This document shows, piece after piece, positions 1-9,041 of a stretch of 64,000 nucleotides of DNA. The notes under the pieces were generated by a model, which did not search any database, was not told the origin of the DNA, and was given only the letters and a program-made list of their open reading frames with translations. Source of the stretch: DATBLE01 sp963808815 (GTDB lineage Bacteria > Actinomycetota > Thermoleophilia > Gaiellales > Gaiellaceae); contig CAWEGI010000003.1 in the NCBI GenBank assembly GCA_963808815.1, forward strand, positions 1 through 64,000. The letters run 5' to 3'. The translations under genes were made by a program, and so were the position numbers. The stretch's first letter is position 1. The number at the start of each line of letters is the position of its first letter.

Positions 1-2172
1 GCTGCGCGAACGGCTCCACGCGCAGCTGATGCTTGCGCTCGATGCGAATGGGCGAAGGGCGGACGCGCTGCACGAGTACGACCGCGTTCGCCACCGCCTC
101 TCGGAGGAGCTCGGGATAGATAAGGGTCCTGTCCTGCACCCAGGTGCACCGAGCCGTTCTGAACGATGAGTCAGGCGGGCGCCGGATGCCCCTCGCGCGC
201 AGTCGGCGCGGGCCGGTTCTCAGGGCTCGCTACACGATCCTCATCGCAGCGGCCCTCACCGGCCGCCGCCGCGGCGACAGTCGGCGTACTCCTTGCGAAC
301 GGCGGACGGGACGAAGCGCATGCTCCGCTCCACCTGCACGCAGGCGAGCTCGTGATCGCGACGCCCGATCTCCGATCCGTGCGTGCGGAGATCCCTCTGA
401 GCGGCACCATCATCAACGAGCAGCCAGGTGGACTCGTTGTGGCTGACGGCTTCCCTCTGGTCAGTGACCGAGCAGGGGACGGTCACACAGGTCGATCTCG
501 CGCGCCGCCGGATCGTCGGCTCGACGCCGCTTGCCTTGCCGACCGGACCGGGCGGCATGGCGGTGGGGCTCGGCGCCATGTGGGTCACGGACAGTGCGTC
601 CGCAACGTTGTACCGCCTCCTTTCGGGCGTGACGGGCCGCACGCCGGATCAGGCTTCCGTCGCTGAAGGACAGCTTGGGCGTGGCGGACCGGTGGTGTCG
701 CGGTCCGCGGCGGGTCGATCTGGGTCGTGGTGCGGAGCGGGAGCTGTCGATCGACTGTCTCCAGAGGAGAAGCTCCAGCATCGCTTCCGTATCCCGGGCG
801 CGAGCCAGCTCGTCGGCCACGGGCTAAGTAATCTGGGTGCTCTCTCGGGCGACACGGGCGTCGTCACGAAGCTGGATCCGAGCACCGACCGAGTGCTGGG
901 CGTGGACTCGACCTGCGCCCGTTCGTCTGCTGCTTGGCCGTCGGCGGCGGCTCGATTTGGGCGACCTCTGAGGCCCACGGCCTGCTCTGGCAGCTCCGGC
1001 CCCGACGGAACGATCTGAACGATGTCATCCACGTTCCCGCGCCGGCGACCGAGGTCGCGTACGCCGACGGCGCCGTCTGGAACTCCGGCTACACGAGCGG
1101 GAGCAGTCACACTCGGGTGGACGCGCTGACCCCTGGCGGTGCGGACAGTGCGCATCGGTCACACCTGTTGCCGGCTTGGCGGCGGCATCGGGCGTCTTAA
1201 CGTTCTCGACGTTCGCGAGCGAGCGAGCTGCTCTGGCCGGTGTTCGGGGACCGGTTGCGCGCGTCGTTCTCAGCGATGGTGTTCCCAGCCGACAGTGACC
1301 CAGCGACTCCTGGGCGTCTACGGCGACCGCGAGGCCGATTGGCAAGTCCTCGGCGGCACCTGCCTCTCGCTGTTTCGAATACAGGAACGGGCGGCCGGGT
1401 GCCGTACGACGTCGACCGGTCTAGCCTCGCGCTCTTCCAACGGCCGCGTATGGACCTTCCGCATCCGCCCCGGATTTGCGTTCTCTCCTCCGTCGCGCGA
1501 ATCGGTGGACGCCGCCACGTTTGCGGCAACGATCGAGCGCTCGACCGCGCCGACCTTCCGCCGGTCCGAGGCGGCCGCGGCACTCCTCGACGTGGATGGG
1601 ATGGGCGCCTATCGGCGCGGGCTGACTGCGCACATCGCGGGTGTGGAAGCAGACGGCGATCGGCTGACGATCCGCTTGCGGCGGCCGGTCAGAGATCTCG
1701 ACCGGCGTCTCGCCGCCCCATACTTCTGTGCTGTCCCGAAGGAGACACCGGTCATCACGCAAGGGCTACAAGGTCCGCTACCCAGTGCAGGGCCTTACTA
1801 CATCGCCGGAGTCAAAGGCGGAGCGTGGCTGGTGCTGCGGCGCAACCCTCACTATCCGCGGCCGAACCGCGTCGGCTTCGACGCGTTCGTCTACACGCTT
1901 GGCGTCGACGGCGGCGCGCCCTGAGCATGATCCGGCACGGACGGGCCGATTACGCGGCCGTCTACGACGCCCACGACGCATCGGCTCTCGCCGCTCAACT
2001 CGGCGCCGCCGGCGACGCGGTCGGAATCCGCTCCGGCTTGCTCCTCGGCCCGGTGCGGGTCGCCTAGAGGATTGGCGAGTTCTTCGGGCGCCGTTTTGGC
2101 TGTCGTTCGTACGGTCCGCTGTACGCGGGGGTGGAGCTGAAGCGACTGTGTGCAGTCGGCGGCACTAGCTGA
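1..2172 (+). pseudogene. Decayed BTAD regulator / beta-propeller / SBP_bac_5 fusion, 5' end outside window
   Basis: Pieces of one protein lie in order in changing frames. Positions 2-169 encode the end of a bacterial transcriptional activator (BTAD) domain, with the typical segments LRERLHAQLMLAL and LSEELGID, and then a stop. About 428-1130 encode propeller blades with repeated GGSIW/GAMWV-type motifs. About 1270-1922 and then 1925-2172 encode a family-5 oligopeptide-type substrate-binding protein, with LSMIRHGRADYAAVYD and the C-terminal YGPLYAGVELKRLC. There are at least four frame changes and an in-frame TAG at 2065. Intact proteins of this architecture (SARP-like domain, propeller, SBP) occur in Thermoleophilia by recollection. 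No functional product is expected. The domain identities are fairly secure and the exact breakpoints are not. Confidence 0.7.
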
Positions 2173-2512
2173 GCCTTGCGGCTTCGTTTCGCGGCCGGCG
2201 TCCACCGTGATCCGCGACCCACGCTCTAGTTGAACGTCTTGTGCGCTCGATTCGACGGAGCTACGGTCTGCATCGTGGGGGAGTCGGAGCCCTGGGCTCA
2301 AGGTGCTGAAGCTCGTGCAACCAAGCCTGGCTATCGGCTTGCTGCGGCGGGTCGCGAAGCGGCCGATGGATCCCGACCCTTGAGGTGATCAACGAGCTCG
2401 GCGGTGCGACTGAGTCGGATCGGCGCGGGGTCGAGGTGATGACCGATGCGCTCGCGGATCCGACCGTCTGGGTCATGAGAGAGCTTCTCCACAGCTGCTG
2501 GGGCAGGGCGGC
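2173..2512. other. Gene-poor stretch
   Basis: No confident gene is present. A plus-strand frame from about 2373 to the TAG at 2514 reads like a short helical peptide (LEVINELGG, GVEVMTDALADP) and could be a remnant, but I do not recognise it. Confidence 0.4.
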
Positions 2513-2725
2513 CTAGCCCGGCGCCGCCGTGTCCGCTCGCCCGAGGTAGCGGTCGAGCAGGCCGAGCAGCCTCGGCCTCGTTGCCGGGGGTGTCTCACCG
2601 GTGAGGGCAAGCGCCTCGTCGAGCGACAGCCGACCGAGCTCCCGCGCTGTCATCTCCGCGACGACGACATTGCCTCGCTCGATCGCCCGTTTGAAGATCG
2701 CCCTCGGATTTCCCTGCACCGTCAA
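2513..2725 (-). CDS. Small conserved hypothetical protein
   Basis: This encodes a 70-residue basic protein beginning near NPRAIFKRAIERGN and continuing VVAEMTARELGRLSLDEALALT. The first 45 residues resemble a short helical hypothetical protein I associate with actinobacterial genomes; no function is known to me. The start used is TTG, and a GTG two codons later is equally plausible because neither has a clear Shine-Dalgarno. The C-terminus (RYLGRADTAAPG) looks less typical and may be altered. It is flanked by degraded DNA on both sides, so it may itself be a survivor of a decaying region. Confidence 0.55.
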   Translation of the reverse strand: MTVQGNPRAIFKRAIERGNVVVAEMTARELGRLSLDEALALTGETPPATRPRLLGLLDRYLGRADTAAPG

Positions 2726-3135
2726 CCCCCCGGGACTTCAATGGAGAGGCTCATCGTTTCGGGGGGTGGGGGCGGCCCAGAGGCCCAGCGGGTAGGCAGC
2801 CAGCCGCATAGGCCCCGCTCGACTCACCGCTGCCCGACCCCGGAGCGATACGAGGAGAGAATTCAGCGATGGGGGCCCGTCGAGCCCGTCTTCTCCCGTG
2901 GATCGCCGCCGAGCGCGTCCTCGTAGCACCCTTCGTTTCCGCCTCTTGGCTCGCCCGGTCATACCAAGCCGCCGCGTCCAAGTTCCCGCTCACGCCGATG
3001 GCCGCTCAGACCGTTCGCCCTTAAAAAGCCTCTTGTCAAACCGAAGGCGCGGACGAACAGCATCCAGGATCCCACAAACCGAGGCTACTTCCGCCCGCCT
3101 GCAACCGCCAGGGAGCGCGCAGGGGCGAAGGACTT
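2726..3135. other. No recognisable gene
   Basis: About 410 bases with open frames on both strands but no recognisable protein, RNA or repeat. Codon use in each frame is inconsistent. I see nothing that supports an annotation. Confidence 0.5.
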
Positions 3136-3798
3136 TTGGGCCCCATCCGGGCCCCGGCTCGGATCAATCCTCGATCGAACGAGGGATTGACATCTCGCCT
3201 AAGCATTGAGACTCTTGCCACGAAGTTCGCCGCAGCGAGCCGGCGCATCTCGGCCGCGGCGACCGCGCAGGTAGGCACGCCGAGCCACGCGGCGCTCCCC
3301 TCGGCGAACGTCGGTCAGGCGGTCACTCTCTCCATCCCGGCGGCGGCGTTCGCGATCACGCAGCAGGGCTTCGCCACCGGCCAGGCGGCGGTCTTCCAGA
3401 CGATCGACCGTTCGACCATCACAGGCCAGTGCGCGAGAAGCACGATCAGCGTCCAGGGAACCGTCGCGCCCGGACAGACAAGCCTCAGCGTCGACGTGCC
3501 AACGTGCGCCGACTCCGACCAGGTCGTCCGCGTACCCGGCCACGGCACTGCTCGCCTGCTGGTCGTGCCCCTGATCTCCAGCCTTGACCTGGACCCGACG
3601 ATCGCGCCGACGATGCTTATCAAGGGCAGCGGCTTCGTTTGCGGAGCAACCGAAATCCTTGTCGGCGGCGTTCCCGTCCCGGCGAGCCAGGTGGTGTCGG
3701 TTACCTGCGGGCTCATCCAGCTCGGCACTCGACCGGCTACCGGGAGCTCGGTCCAGGTCAAGACCGCTGGCGGTACAAGCAACGGCGTGTCTGTGTGA
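3136..3798 (+). CDS. IPT/TIG-domain surface protein, possibly a fragment
   Basis: An open frame of about 220 residues. The C-terminal 75 residues have the pattern of an IPT/TIG immunoglobulin-like domain: P-x-I-x-SLDLDPTIAPTMLIKGSGF, a short loop with two cysteines, then VQVKTAGGTSNGVSV. The middle (residues 55-130) is beta-rich and Ala/Thr-rich with two cysteines. No signal peptide is visible, and the TTG start is only the longest possibility. Missing secretion signals and the neighbouring debris suggest the C-terminal part of a once larger extracellular protein. The function is unknown; a role at the cell surface is inferred from the fold. Confidence 0.5.
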   Translation: MGPIRAPARINPRSNEGLTSRLSIETLATKFAAASRRISAAATAQVGTPSHAALPSANVGQAVTLSIPAAAFAITQQGFATGQAAVFQTIDRSTITGQCARSTISVQGTVAPGQTSLSVDVPTCADSDQVVRVPGHGTARLLVVPLISSLDLDPTIAPTMLIKGSGFVCGATEILVGGVPVPASQVVSVTCGLIQLGTRPATGSSVQVKTAGGTSNGVSV

Positions 3799-3869
3799 CC
3801 AGACAAGACTTGTCCGCCCCTGCAAATCGGCAGGTAGCCGTGTACCGATCGCTCTGCCGAAGGAACTAG

Positions 3870-3971
3870 GCATCGAACCGGGCCCGCTGGGTCATCGAGC
3901 GTACCTTCGCCTGGCTGCACCACTTCAAGCGGCTTCTCGTCCGCTACGACCCCCGCCGCTGCTTACTTTGA
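3870..3971 (+). pseudogene. IS5-family transposase C-terminal remnant
   Basis: The 33 codons before the TGA read ARWVIERTFAWLHHFKRLLV and then RYDPRR. This is the conserved end of the DDE domain of IS5-type transposases, in which the E of WVIERTFAW is the catalytic glutamate. Nothing upstream in the same frame continues the transposase and no terminal inverted repeats were seen. It is a scar of an old insertion. Confidence 0.65.
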
Positions 3972-4131
3972 TTCGAGTTCTTAGGGCGATCGGCCCGGAA
4001 ATGCGGATTGGCAGGTTGATCCGTGTCGGATCCGTCGCGTCGTCCTGCACGACGATCGAGACGTCGAACGTGCCGGTAAGCAAGCCGCTTGTCACTACGG
4101 TCCAGACTGCGTAGAACGGATCGCGCTCCAA
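3925..4131 (-). pseudogene. Possible Ig-like (He_PIG-type) domain fragment
   Basis: On the minus strand the segment after position 4131 reads FYAVWTVVTSGLLTGTFDVS followed by IVVQDDATDPTRINLPIRIS. This matches the rhythm of putative Ig (He_PIG) domains (G-T-F-x-V-x-V-x-D-x4-P-x8-I). Third codon positions are mostly G or C. The frame runs into the transposase remnant on the other strand, as if cut there. It could still be chance. Confidence 0.3.
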
Positions 4132-4411
4132 AGGACCCGTGTTCCACAGTGCCAGGCACCTCCTGGCGGGCGGGGAGGCTCATCGCGCGCGGGGGTGGGG
4201 TCTGCCGACGCGGGCGCACTCACCACAGAATCACCACGCGGCCCAAGATCGGCTTCAGTGCTGTGTTCGATCTGCGACCGCCTGCTAGGTGACTAGGAGG
4301 TCGACGACGTTCTGACGGCACGCGTCCGAGCCCATCCGCCCCTTTGTAGCCCTGTGTTCACTGCATCTTTCGGCTCATCGTCAGCCGGCCACGCGCAGCT
4401 GGACGATTGCG

Positions 4412-4681
4412 ATGCTGCTCCCCGACTTGGTGGTCGGCGCCTTCAGCCGGTTCTCGATCACCGTTACCAACAACGGCAAGGGCCGCGGGGGCCCGTCGGT
4501 CCTGACCATCACCAACGTCGGGACGTTCCAGGTGCCCACCCTGCCCCCGGGCGGCTCGGCCACGTTCTCCTGGTCGACGTGCAAGGTCGCGGTCTACCTG
4601 GCGGTGGTCGATCGGACGCAGGCCGTGGTCGAGTCGGACGAGTCGAACAACACGGCCAGCCTGCGAAACACGTGCAAGTGA
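4412..4681 (+). CDS. Short CARDB-like domain protein
   Basis: An 89-residue frame with the features of a CARDB adhesion-type beta-sandwich: PDLVV at the start, FSITVTNNGKGRGG in the middle, LPPGGSATFSW, and the hallmark VVESDESNNTAS near the end. It is shorter than the usual CARDB domain of about 100 residues, and there is no signal peptide, so it is probably the remaining domain of a larger surface protein. Position 4412 is the only ATG; the frame stays open upstream for some residues. Confidence 0.5.
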   Translation: MLLPDLVVGAFSRFSITVTNNGKGRGGPSVLTITNVGTFQVPTLPPGGSATFSWSTCKVAVYLAVVDRTQAVVESDESNNTASLRNTCK

Positions 4682-4718
4682 TTACGACTCCGTAATACCC
4701 GATGGGCATGCTTGCGCG

Positions 4719-6867
4719 ATGCGCGCGCGGGCGATCACCGTCCTTCTCGTCGCCGCGGCCCTCGCCGCGGTGGTTCCCGGCCACGCCGGCGCAGCCGCGA
4801 CGCCGGTCGTGCCCTCGCTCGAACCGGCCGCGACGGCGAAGCTCTGGAAGCAGCTGGTCGAGCGCCCACGTCGCCTCCACGCCACCAGGCAGGCCGCCTG
4901 CCGGCCGCTGCGCGGCATCTTCTACGCCCAGACCGACTGGCTGCGGCTCGCGACCAGGCTCGCCGCACAGGCGTCTCCCTGCGCGCAGTACTACATCTCG
5001 GTGCCGCCGCTCGCGGCCAGCAAGACGACGCTGCGGAACGGCGAGGCGGCGAAGATCCGGGCGCTGGGGCCGAACTTCCACGCGCTCGCGGAGATCAACT
5101 GGGCGGGCTGGCAGACGTGGGTCGCACAGAACAACTCGACCTGGTTCGAGGCAGGGGTGGAAGCGCGGCGCCGGATGGCTGCGGCTGGGTACGACGTCTC
5201 GAAGGGCGACACCTGGGCGGTGAACGAGTTCCCGTCCTCAGTCCGCACAGGCGCGGGCAGTGACCGGCAGAACGCCCGGGATCTCGTCCGCGGCCTCTTC
5301 AGCGGCGACGGCGGGCCGGACACGAAGGGCACCGTCTTCGTCGTCGGCGTCGGCCAGTCCGTACTGGACACCACGCTCTACCAGACGAACCTCCAGAACT
5401 GGTTCGGCGACTCCGGCTTCTGGACCGACATGACCGCCTACGTGGCGGACTGGTCGCAGGAGGTCTACGGCGACTATCGCCGGGTTGCGGTGCCGGGGAC
5501 GTCGATCCAGCAGCGCCGCGACCAGCTGAACGACTACCTCCAGCACCAGATCTTCCTCGCCCGGGCCGCGCCGCCCGCGATCGAGCCCGGCCGGACCTTC
5601 GTCCAGACGACGTCGAGCCCGCTGGCCAACGGCGCCTGGTCGTGGGCGTCGAGCTACGGCTGGACGGCGATCCCGTCCGACCAGATGCAGTCGTTCGTGT
5701 CCGAGCAGGTCTACGCGCTGCGGTCCTTCAGCGCCGTCAGCGGCCAGCCCCAGGATCACTGGGGCTTCGCCTGGGCGCCGCGGAACCCCGGCCTCGCGAA
5801 CGCGGACTACGTGAACCAGAGCCGGGCGATCCTCGACCGGCTGGCGGCGGCGATCCGCGACTCCGGCCGGCAGACCAATCCGGCCGACCCCGGCATCGAG
5901 GCGTGCACCGGGTCCTGCACCGGCGACCTGCCCGGGCGCGACCTTCACACAGGTCTGGAAGTCGTTCCGGACCTGGACGCAGCCGGTACTCACCTTCACG
6001 AGCCCGCCGCAGACGGTCGCGGCCGGCGCGCCGTCAGGGCCGATCGCCCTCACGCTCCTGAACGCGACGGGCGCGGTGCAGCCGGCGCAGTCCCCGATCA
6101 CGATCACGCTGCGCTCGAACTCGCCGCGCGGCCAGTTCTCGCTCGCGCCGACGGGCCCCTGGACGCCGACGCTCGCCCTCTCGATCCCCGCGGGCGGAAG
6201 CGCGGCCGGGCCGTTCTACTACCTCGACACCAGGGCGGGCAGTGCGACGGTCACCGCCTCGGCGTTCGGCGTGACGAGCGGAACCCAGTCGGAGACGATC
6301 CTCCCGGGCGCTCCGGTGTCGATGAGGGTGGCGACGGGCGTGCGTACCGTTGCCGCGGGCGCCTCGACTCCCCTGTCGGCGGTCGGCACCGACCAGTACG
6401 GGAATGCGGTTCCCGTGACCGCGTCCTGGACGGTCAGTCCGGCCGGGCTCGGCACGATTCGACCGCTCGCCGGATCGACCGTGAACTTCACCGCCGGGCC
6501 CAGGGGCGGACTCGGCACGGTGACGGCGACCGGCGGCGGCTTCACCGCCTCCGCGCCGATCGTCGTCGCGCCGGGCACGCTCCGTGTCGCCGGCATTCGC
6601 TACGGGATCGGGGCCGGCAGGACGCTCCTCGTGACGGTGTCGCTCGTCGACGTCCGCGGCCGGCCGGTTCCGAACGCGTACGTGTCGGTGCTCGTCCGGC
6701 GGCGCGGCTACCCGTTCGCCACGGGCCGCGGCACCACGCTCGGCACCGGCCGCAAGACGTTCCGCATCCGCCACAAGCCCGGTTGTTACCGAACGACCGT
6801 CGTGCGCGCGAACGCCAACGGCTATCGCTGGGACGGCAAGACACCCGTGAACCGGTTCTGCAGGTAG
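4719..6867 (+). CDS. Secreted protein with TIM-barrel-like N-terminal domain and C-terminal Ig-like domains (one frameshift)
   Basis: The start has a clear Sec signal peptide (MRARAITVLLVAAALAAVVP, cleavage near GHAGA). Residues about 30-400 form one aromatic-rich domain with the sequence AEINWAGWQTWV and a possible acidic site at AVNEFPSS, reminiscent of a TIM-barrel hydrolase, but I cannot name the family. After residue about 405 come two Ig/invasin-like domains (SVPITVTLRSN-type strands, TDQYGNAVPVTASW) and a basic C-terminal beta module ending in NRFCR. The frame changes at the CCCGGGCGCG run near 5935. One extra base restores a 715-residue protein, because the length is a multiple of three plus one. 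A GCCAGGC-ATCA-GCCTGGC hairpin follows at 6882-6899. Confidence 0.65.
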
Positions 6868-6931
6868 CTCGTGCCAGGACGGCCAGGCATCAGCCTGGCG
6901 GTGACGGCGCCGCTACAATCCCCGCTCCCCT

Positions 6932-7013
6932 GGGGGTGTTCCCGAGCGGCCAAAGGGGACGGGCTGTAAACCCGTTGGCTCTGCCTTCGGAGGTTCGAAT
7001 CCTCCCGCCCCCA
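6932..7013 (+). tRNA. tRNA-Tyr (GTA)
   Basis: The acceptor stem GGGGGTG pairs with CGCCCCC, with discriminator A at 7013. The anticodon stem ACGGG/CCCGT encloses the loop CTGTAAA with anticodon GTA. The T arm contains GGTTCGAATCC. A long variable arm makes it class II, and the length is 82 nt, normal for bacterial tRNA-Tyr. CCA is not encoded. A TACAAT -10 element sits at 6914-6919, a few bases upstream. Confidence 0.95.
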
Positions 7014-7090
7014 CTTCCCTCGCACCGCTCCGCTTTGCTGCTCGGGCAAGCGGCCTTCGGCCGCGCCTCTGAGGTGCACGTCGAAGGTGG

Positions 7091-7211
7091 GCCGCGGCCC
7101 GCCATGTCGGGCGCGGCGGCGGATGTCAGCAGCGTTCGAGCTGCAGCGGCGATCGTCGTACCCTCGTCAACGCTCCGTGCCGCGCCCGCCATGTCGGTCG
7201 CGGCGGCGGAT
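7091..7211 (+). repeat. Two direct copies of a GC-rich dispersed repeat
   Basis: Copies at 7091-7124 and 7177-7211 share CCGCCATGTCGG followed by (G/T)CGCGGCGGCGGAT, differing by one substitution and one indel. Each has GCCGCG and CGCGGC ends that could pair. The second copy matches 48900-48931 on the opposite strand exactly over 32 bp. The rest of 7014-7315 contains no gene that I can support. Confidence 0.6.
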
Positions 7212-7315
7212 CGGGTGACTGCCCAGCCAGGCACGTGCCACTAGTACGCCGGCACCTCCAGCAGTCAGGAACGGCGTCAAGATCTCTTCCACTGGGATGC
7301 CTGCGACGTGGGCGA

Positions 7316-8056
7316 TCACGTGGGGTCGCCGTCCGTCGAGGCGCTCGCCCTAGCGATGCGGAGTTGCACCAGGCCGGGTCGGTCGGCGTCCCTCGTGGCG
7401 GGCTCGTCGTGCCAGATCCACCACTCGTACGTCGGCGTCTGCGGATAGCCCTCCGGCGAGTCCTCCCACTCCTCCTGGCGCCCCAGCGCGGTCATGTCGA
7501 GGTAGCTCCAGGTGCTCCCCAGCGCCTCGTCGCCACGGCTGTTGATGAAGTAGGTCCGGAAGACGCGGTCGCCGTCGCGGATGAAGGCGTTCGTGCCGTG
7601 CCACTCGTCCACGCCGAAGTCGGCGTCGAAGTCGTCCGTCATGCTGTACCACGGCATCTCCCAGCCCATCCGGGCCTTCACGCGGTCGATGTCTGCCAGC
7701 GGCGCGCGCGAGACGAACGCGAGCGTGGTGTCGCGGGCGTTCAGATGGGCGACGTGGGCGACCTGGTCGGCCACCATCGAGCAGCCGACGCAGGCGTGCT
7801 CGGGCCAGCCCGATACGCCGGGCTCGAGGAAGGCGCGGTAGACGATCAACTGACGGCGGCCGTCGAACAGGTCGAGCAGGCTCGCCCTGCCGTCCGGCCC
7901 CTCGAACGCGTACTCCTTGTCCACGGCCACCCAGGGCATCCGCCGGCGTTCGGCGGCCAGCGCGTCACGGGCGCGGGTCAGTTCCTTCTCCTTCACGAGC
8001 AGCTGTTGCCGCGCCGCCTCCCACTCTTCCGGCGACACGATCGGGGGTGTCTTCAT
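7316..8056 (-). CDS. DUF899 family thioredoxin-like protein
   Basis: A 246-residue protein with the DUF899 hallmarks: the opening VSPEEWEAARQQLLVKEKELTRARD, the core RRRMPWV-x-VDKEYAFEGPDG, the cysteine motif EHACVGCSMVAD, and the C-terminal TYEWWIWHDEP region. The family has a thioredoxin-like fold; its substrate is not established. The start ATG is preceded by AAGGAGG at good spacing. It overlaps the stop of the upstream ArsR gene by four bases (ATGA), so it is translationally coupled and is the third gene of the SRPBCC-ArsR-DUF899 operon. Confidence 0.9.
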   Translation of the reverse strand: MKTPPIVSPEEWEAARQQLLVKEKELTRARDALAAERRRMPWVAVDKEYAFEGPDGRASLLDLFDGRRQLIVYRAFLEPGVSGWPEHACVGCSMVADQVAHVAHLNARDTTLAFVSRAPLADIDRVKARMGWEMPWYSMTDDFDADFGVDEWHGTNAFIRDGDRVFRTYFINSRGDEALGSTWSYLDMTALGRQEEWEDSPEGYPQTPTYEWWIWHDEPATRDADRPGLVQLRIARASASTDGDPT

Positions 8057-8433
8057 CGTGCGACCTCCTTCGTGGTCTGATCCAGTTCGTTGCGTTCTCG
8101 AGCTCGAGCAGCGGACTCCGCGATTTGCTTGATCGTCAGCAGGCGTTGGTCCCACTGTGATGCGACTCTGGCCAACGACCGTGCGGCGAGGTCGAGCCGC
8201 TCGGGGCGGACGGCGTAGCGGACCTCGCGCCCCTGTCTGCCCCCCTCGACGAGGCCCGCGCGGTCGAGCACCGCGAGATGCTTGGCGACCGCTTGACGCG
8301 TGACCGGCACCTCGCGGGCGAGCGTGGTGGCCGTCGCGTCTCCCTGGGCCAGGAGGGCGTCGAGCAGGCGACGACGGGTGGGATCGGCGACCGCCGCCCA
8401 CAGCTCGTCGACATGGTCATCCCGGCGTCTCAT
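8053..8433 (-). CDS. ArsR/SmtB-family transcriptional repressor
   Basis: A 126-residue winged-helix regulator. The N-terminal helix VDELWAAVADPTRRRLLDAL is typical of ArsR proteins that accompany SRPBCC domains. The recognition helix lies in PVTRQAVAKHLAVLDRAGLV and the wing in GREVRYAVRPERL. It has no metal-binding ELCVC-type cysteines, so it is unlikely to be a metal sensor. Overlaps of four bases link it to both neighbours. The two inverted repeats upstream of the operon are its probable operators, so autorepression is likely. The ligand is unknown. Confidence 0.9.
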   Translation of the reverse strand: MRRRDDHVDELWAAVADPTRRRLLDALLAQGDATATTLAREVPVTRQAVAKHLAVLDRAGLVEGGRQGREVRYAVRPERLDLAARSLARVASQWDQRLLTIKQIAESAARARERNELDQTTKEVAR

Positions 8434-8903
8434 CGTGGTGCCGGTCCGCGTACGTGCGCCGACACGTAGTCGCGGAGCTCGCCGAGCTCGAGCTCCCAGC
8501 CGCGCGAGTGTTCCTCGGCGTCCTTCGCGTTCTCCTGCTCCGAGCCCGCCAGCTCCCGGAATCCGCTCTCGACCACGCGCAGCCGCGTGGCCTCGCCCTC
8601 CGCGCCGAGGCTGAACTCGACGAGGGTCGAGTTGCCTTCCGGGGGCTCGACGCCGCTGGAGAGACCTTGCATCGGGCGGAGCCAGCGGAAGGAGACGAAG
8701 TGGGGGGGATCGATCCTTTCGACCCGCCAGTAGACGGCGCCGTGTTCGTCCCAGGTGAGGATCAGCTCGCCGCCGGGTCGCAGGTCGATCGCGGCCGAGT
8801 CGCTGAACCACCGGCCGACGTGCTCGGCCTCGGTGATGACCGACCACACGATGTCGGGCGGGGCCTCGATCAGGATCTCGCGTTCGACTCGGTCCGGAAC
8901 CAC
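8430..8903 (-). CDS. SRPBCC (AHSA1/START-like) domain protein
   Basis: A protein of about 157 residues with the AHSA1-type opening VEREILIEAPPDIVWSVIT, the region VGRWFSDSAAIDLRPGGEL, and the C-terminal helix GWELELGELRDYV. The fold has a deep hydrophobic ligand pocket; no catalytic residues are evident. I place the start at GTG 8903 because GAGGAGG lies six bases upstream, while the longer frame to 8960 would run through the operator. It is the first gene of the operon and is coupled to arsR by ATGA. Such SRPBCC-ArsR pairs are common, but the bound small molecule is generally unknown. Confidence 0.85.
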   Translation of the reverse strand: MVPDRVEREILIEAPPDIVWSVITEAEHVGRWFSDSAAIDLRPGGELILTWDEHGAVYWRVERIDPPHFVSFRWLRPMQGLSSGVEPPEGNSTLVEFSLGAEGEATRLRVVESGFRELAGSEQENAKDAEEHSRGWELELGELRDYVSAHVRGPAPR

Positions 8904-8924
8904 TCTGCGCCTCCTCTCGAACCT

Positions 8925-8971
8925 GCAACCGTTGGTTGCGTAAACGTACCACACGCGCAACCCCAGGTTGC
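8925..8971 (-). promoter_or_regulatory. Paired inverted-repeat operator of the ArsR operon
   Basis: Two perfect repeats, GCAACC-GTT-GGTTGC at 8925-8939 and GCAACC-CCA-GGTTGC at 8957-8971, lie just upstream of the first gene. Their centres are 32 bp apart, about three helical turns, so two dimers would bind the same face. A TTGCGC sequence on the minus strand overlaps the distal site and could be a -35 element. Binding by the operon's ArsR protein is inferred. Confidence 0.75.
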
Positions 8972-9041
8972 ACGTGACGCCATCGGCCTTCCCGCCGCAC
9001 CTATTGATCGGCGGCGAGGTTCCGAAACCGCCCGGTGCGCC

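Noticed and set aside
4149..4163. GTGCCAGGCAC as another REP element
   Set aside because: An 11-bp palindrome found once is too short to separate from chance in this GC-rich sequence.
6882..6899. GCCAGGC-ATCA-GCCTGGC as a terminator of the secreted protein gene
   Set aside because: The stem is good but no T tract follows; mentioned only with the gene.
8903..8960. Longer SRPBCC protein starting at 8960
   Set aside because: It would place coding sequence over one operator and lacks a ribosome site, while GTG 8903 has GAGGAGG at correct spacing.
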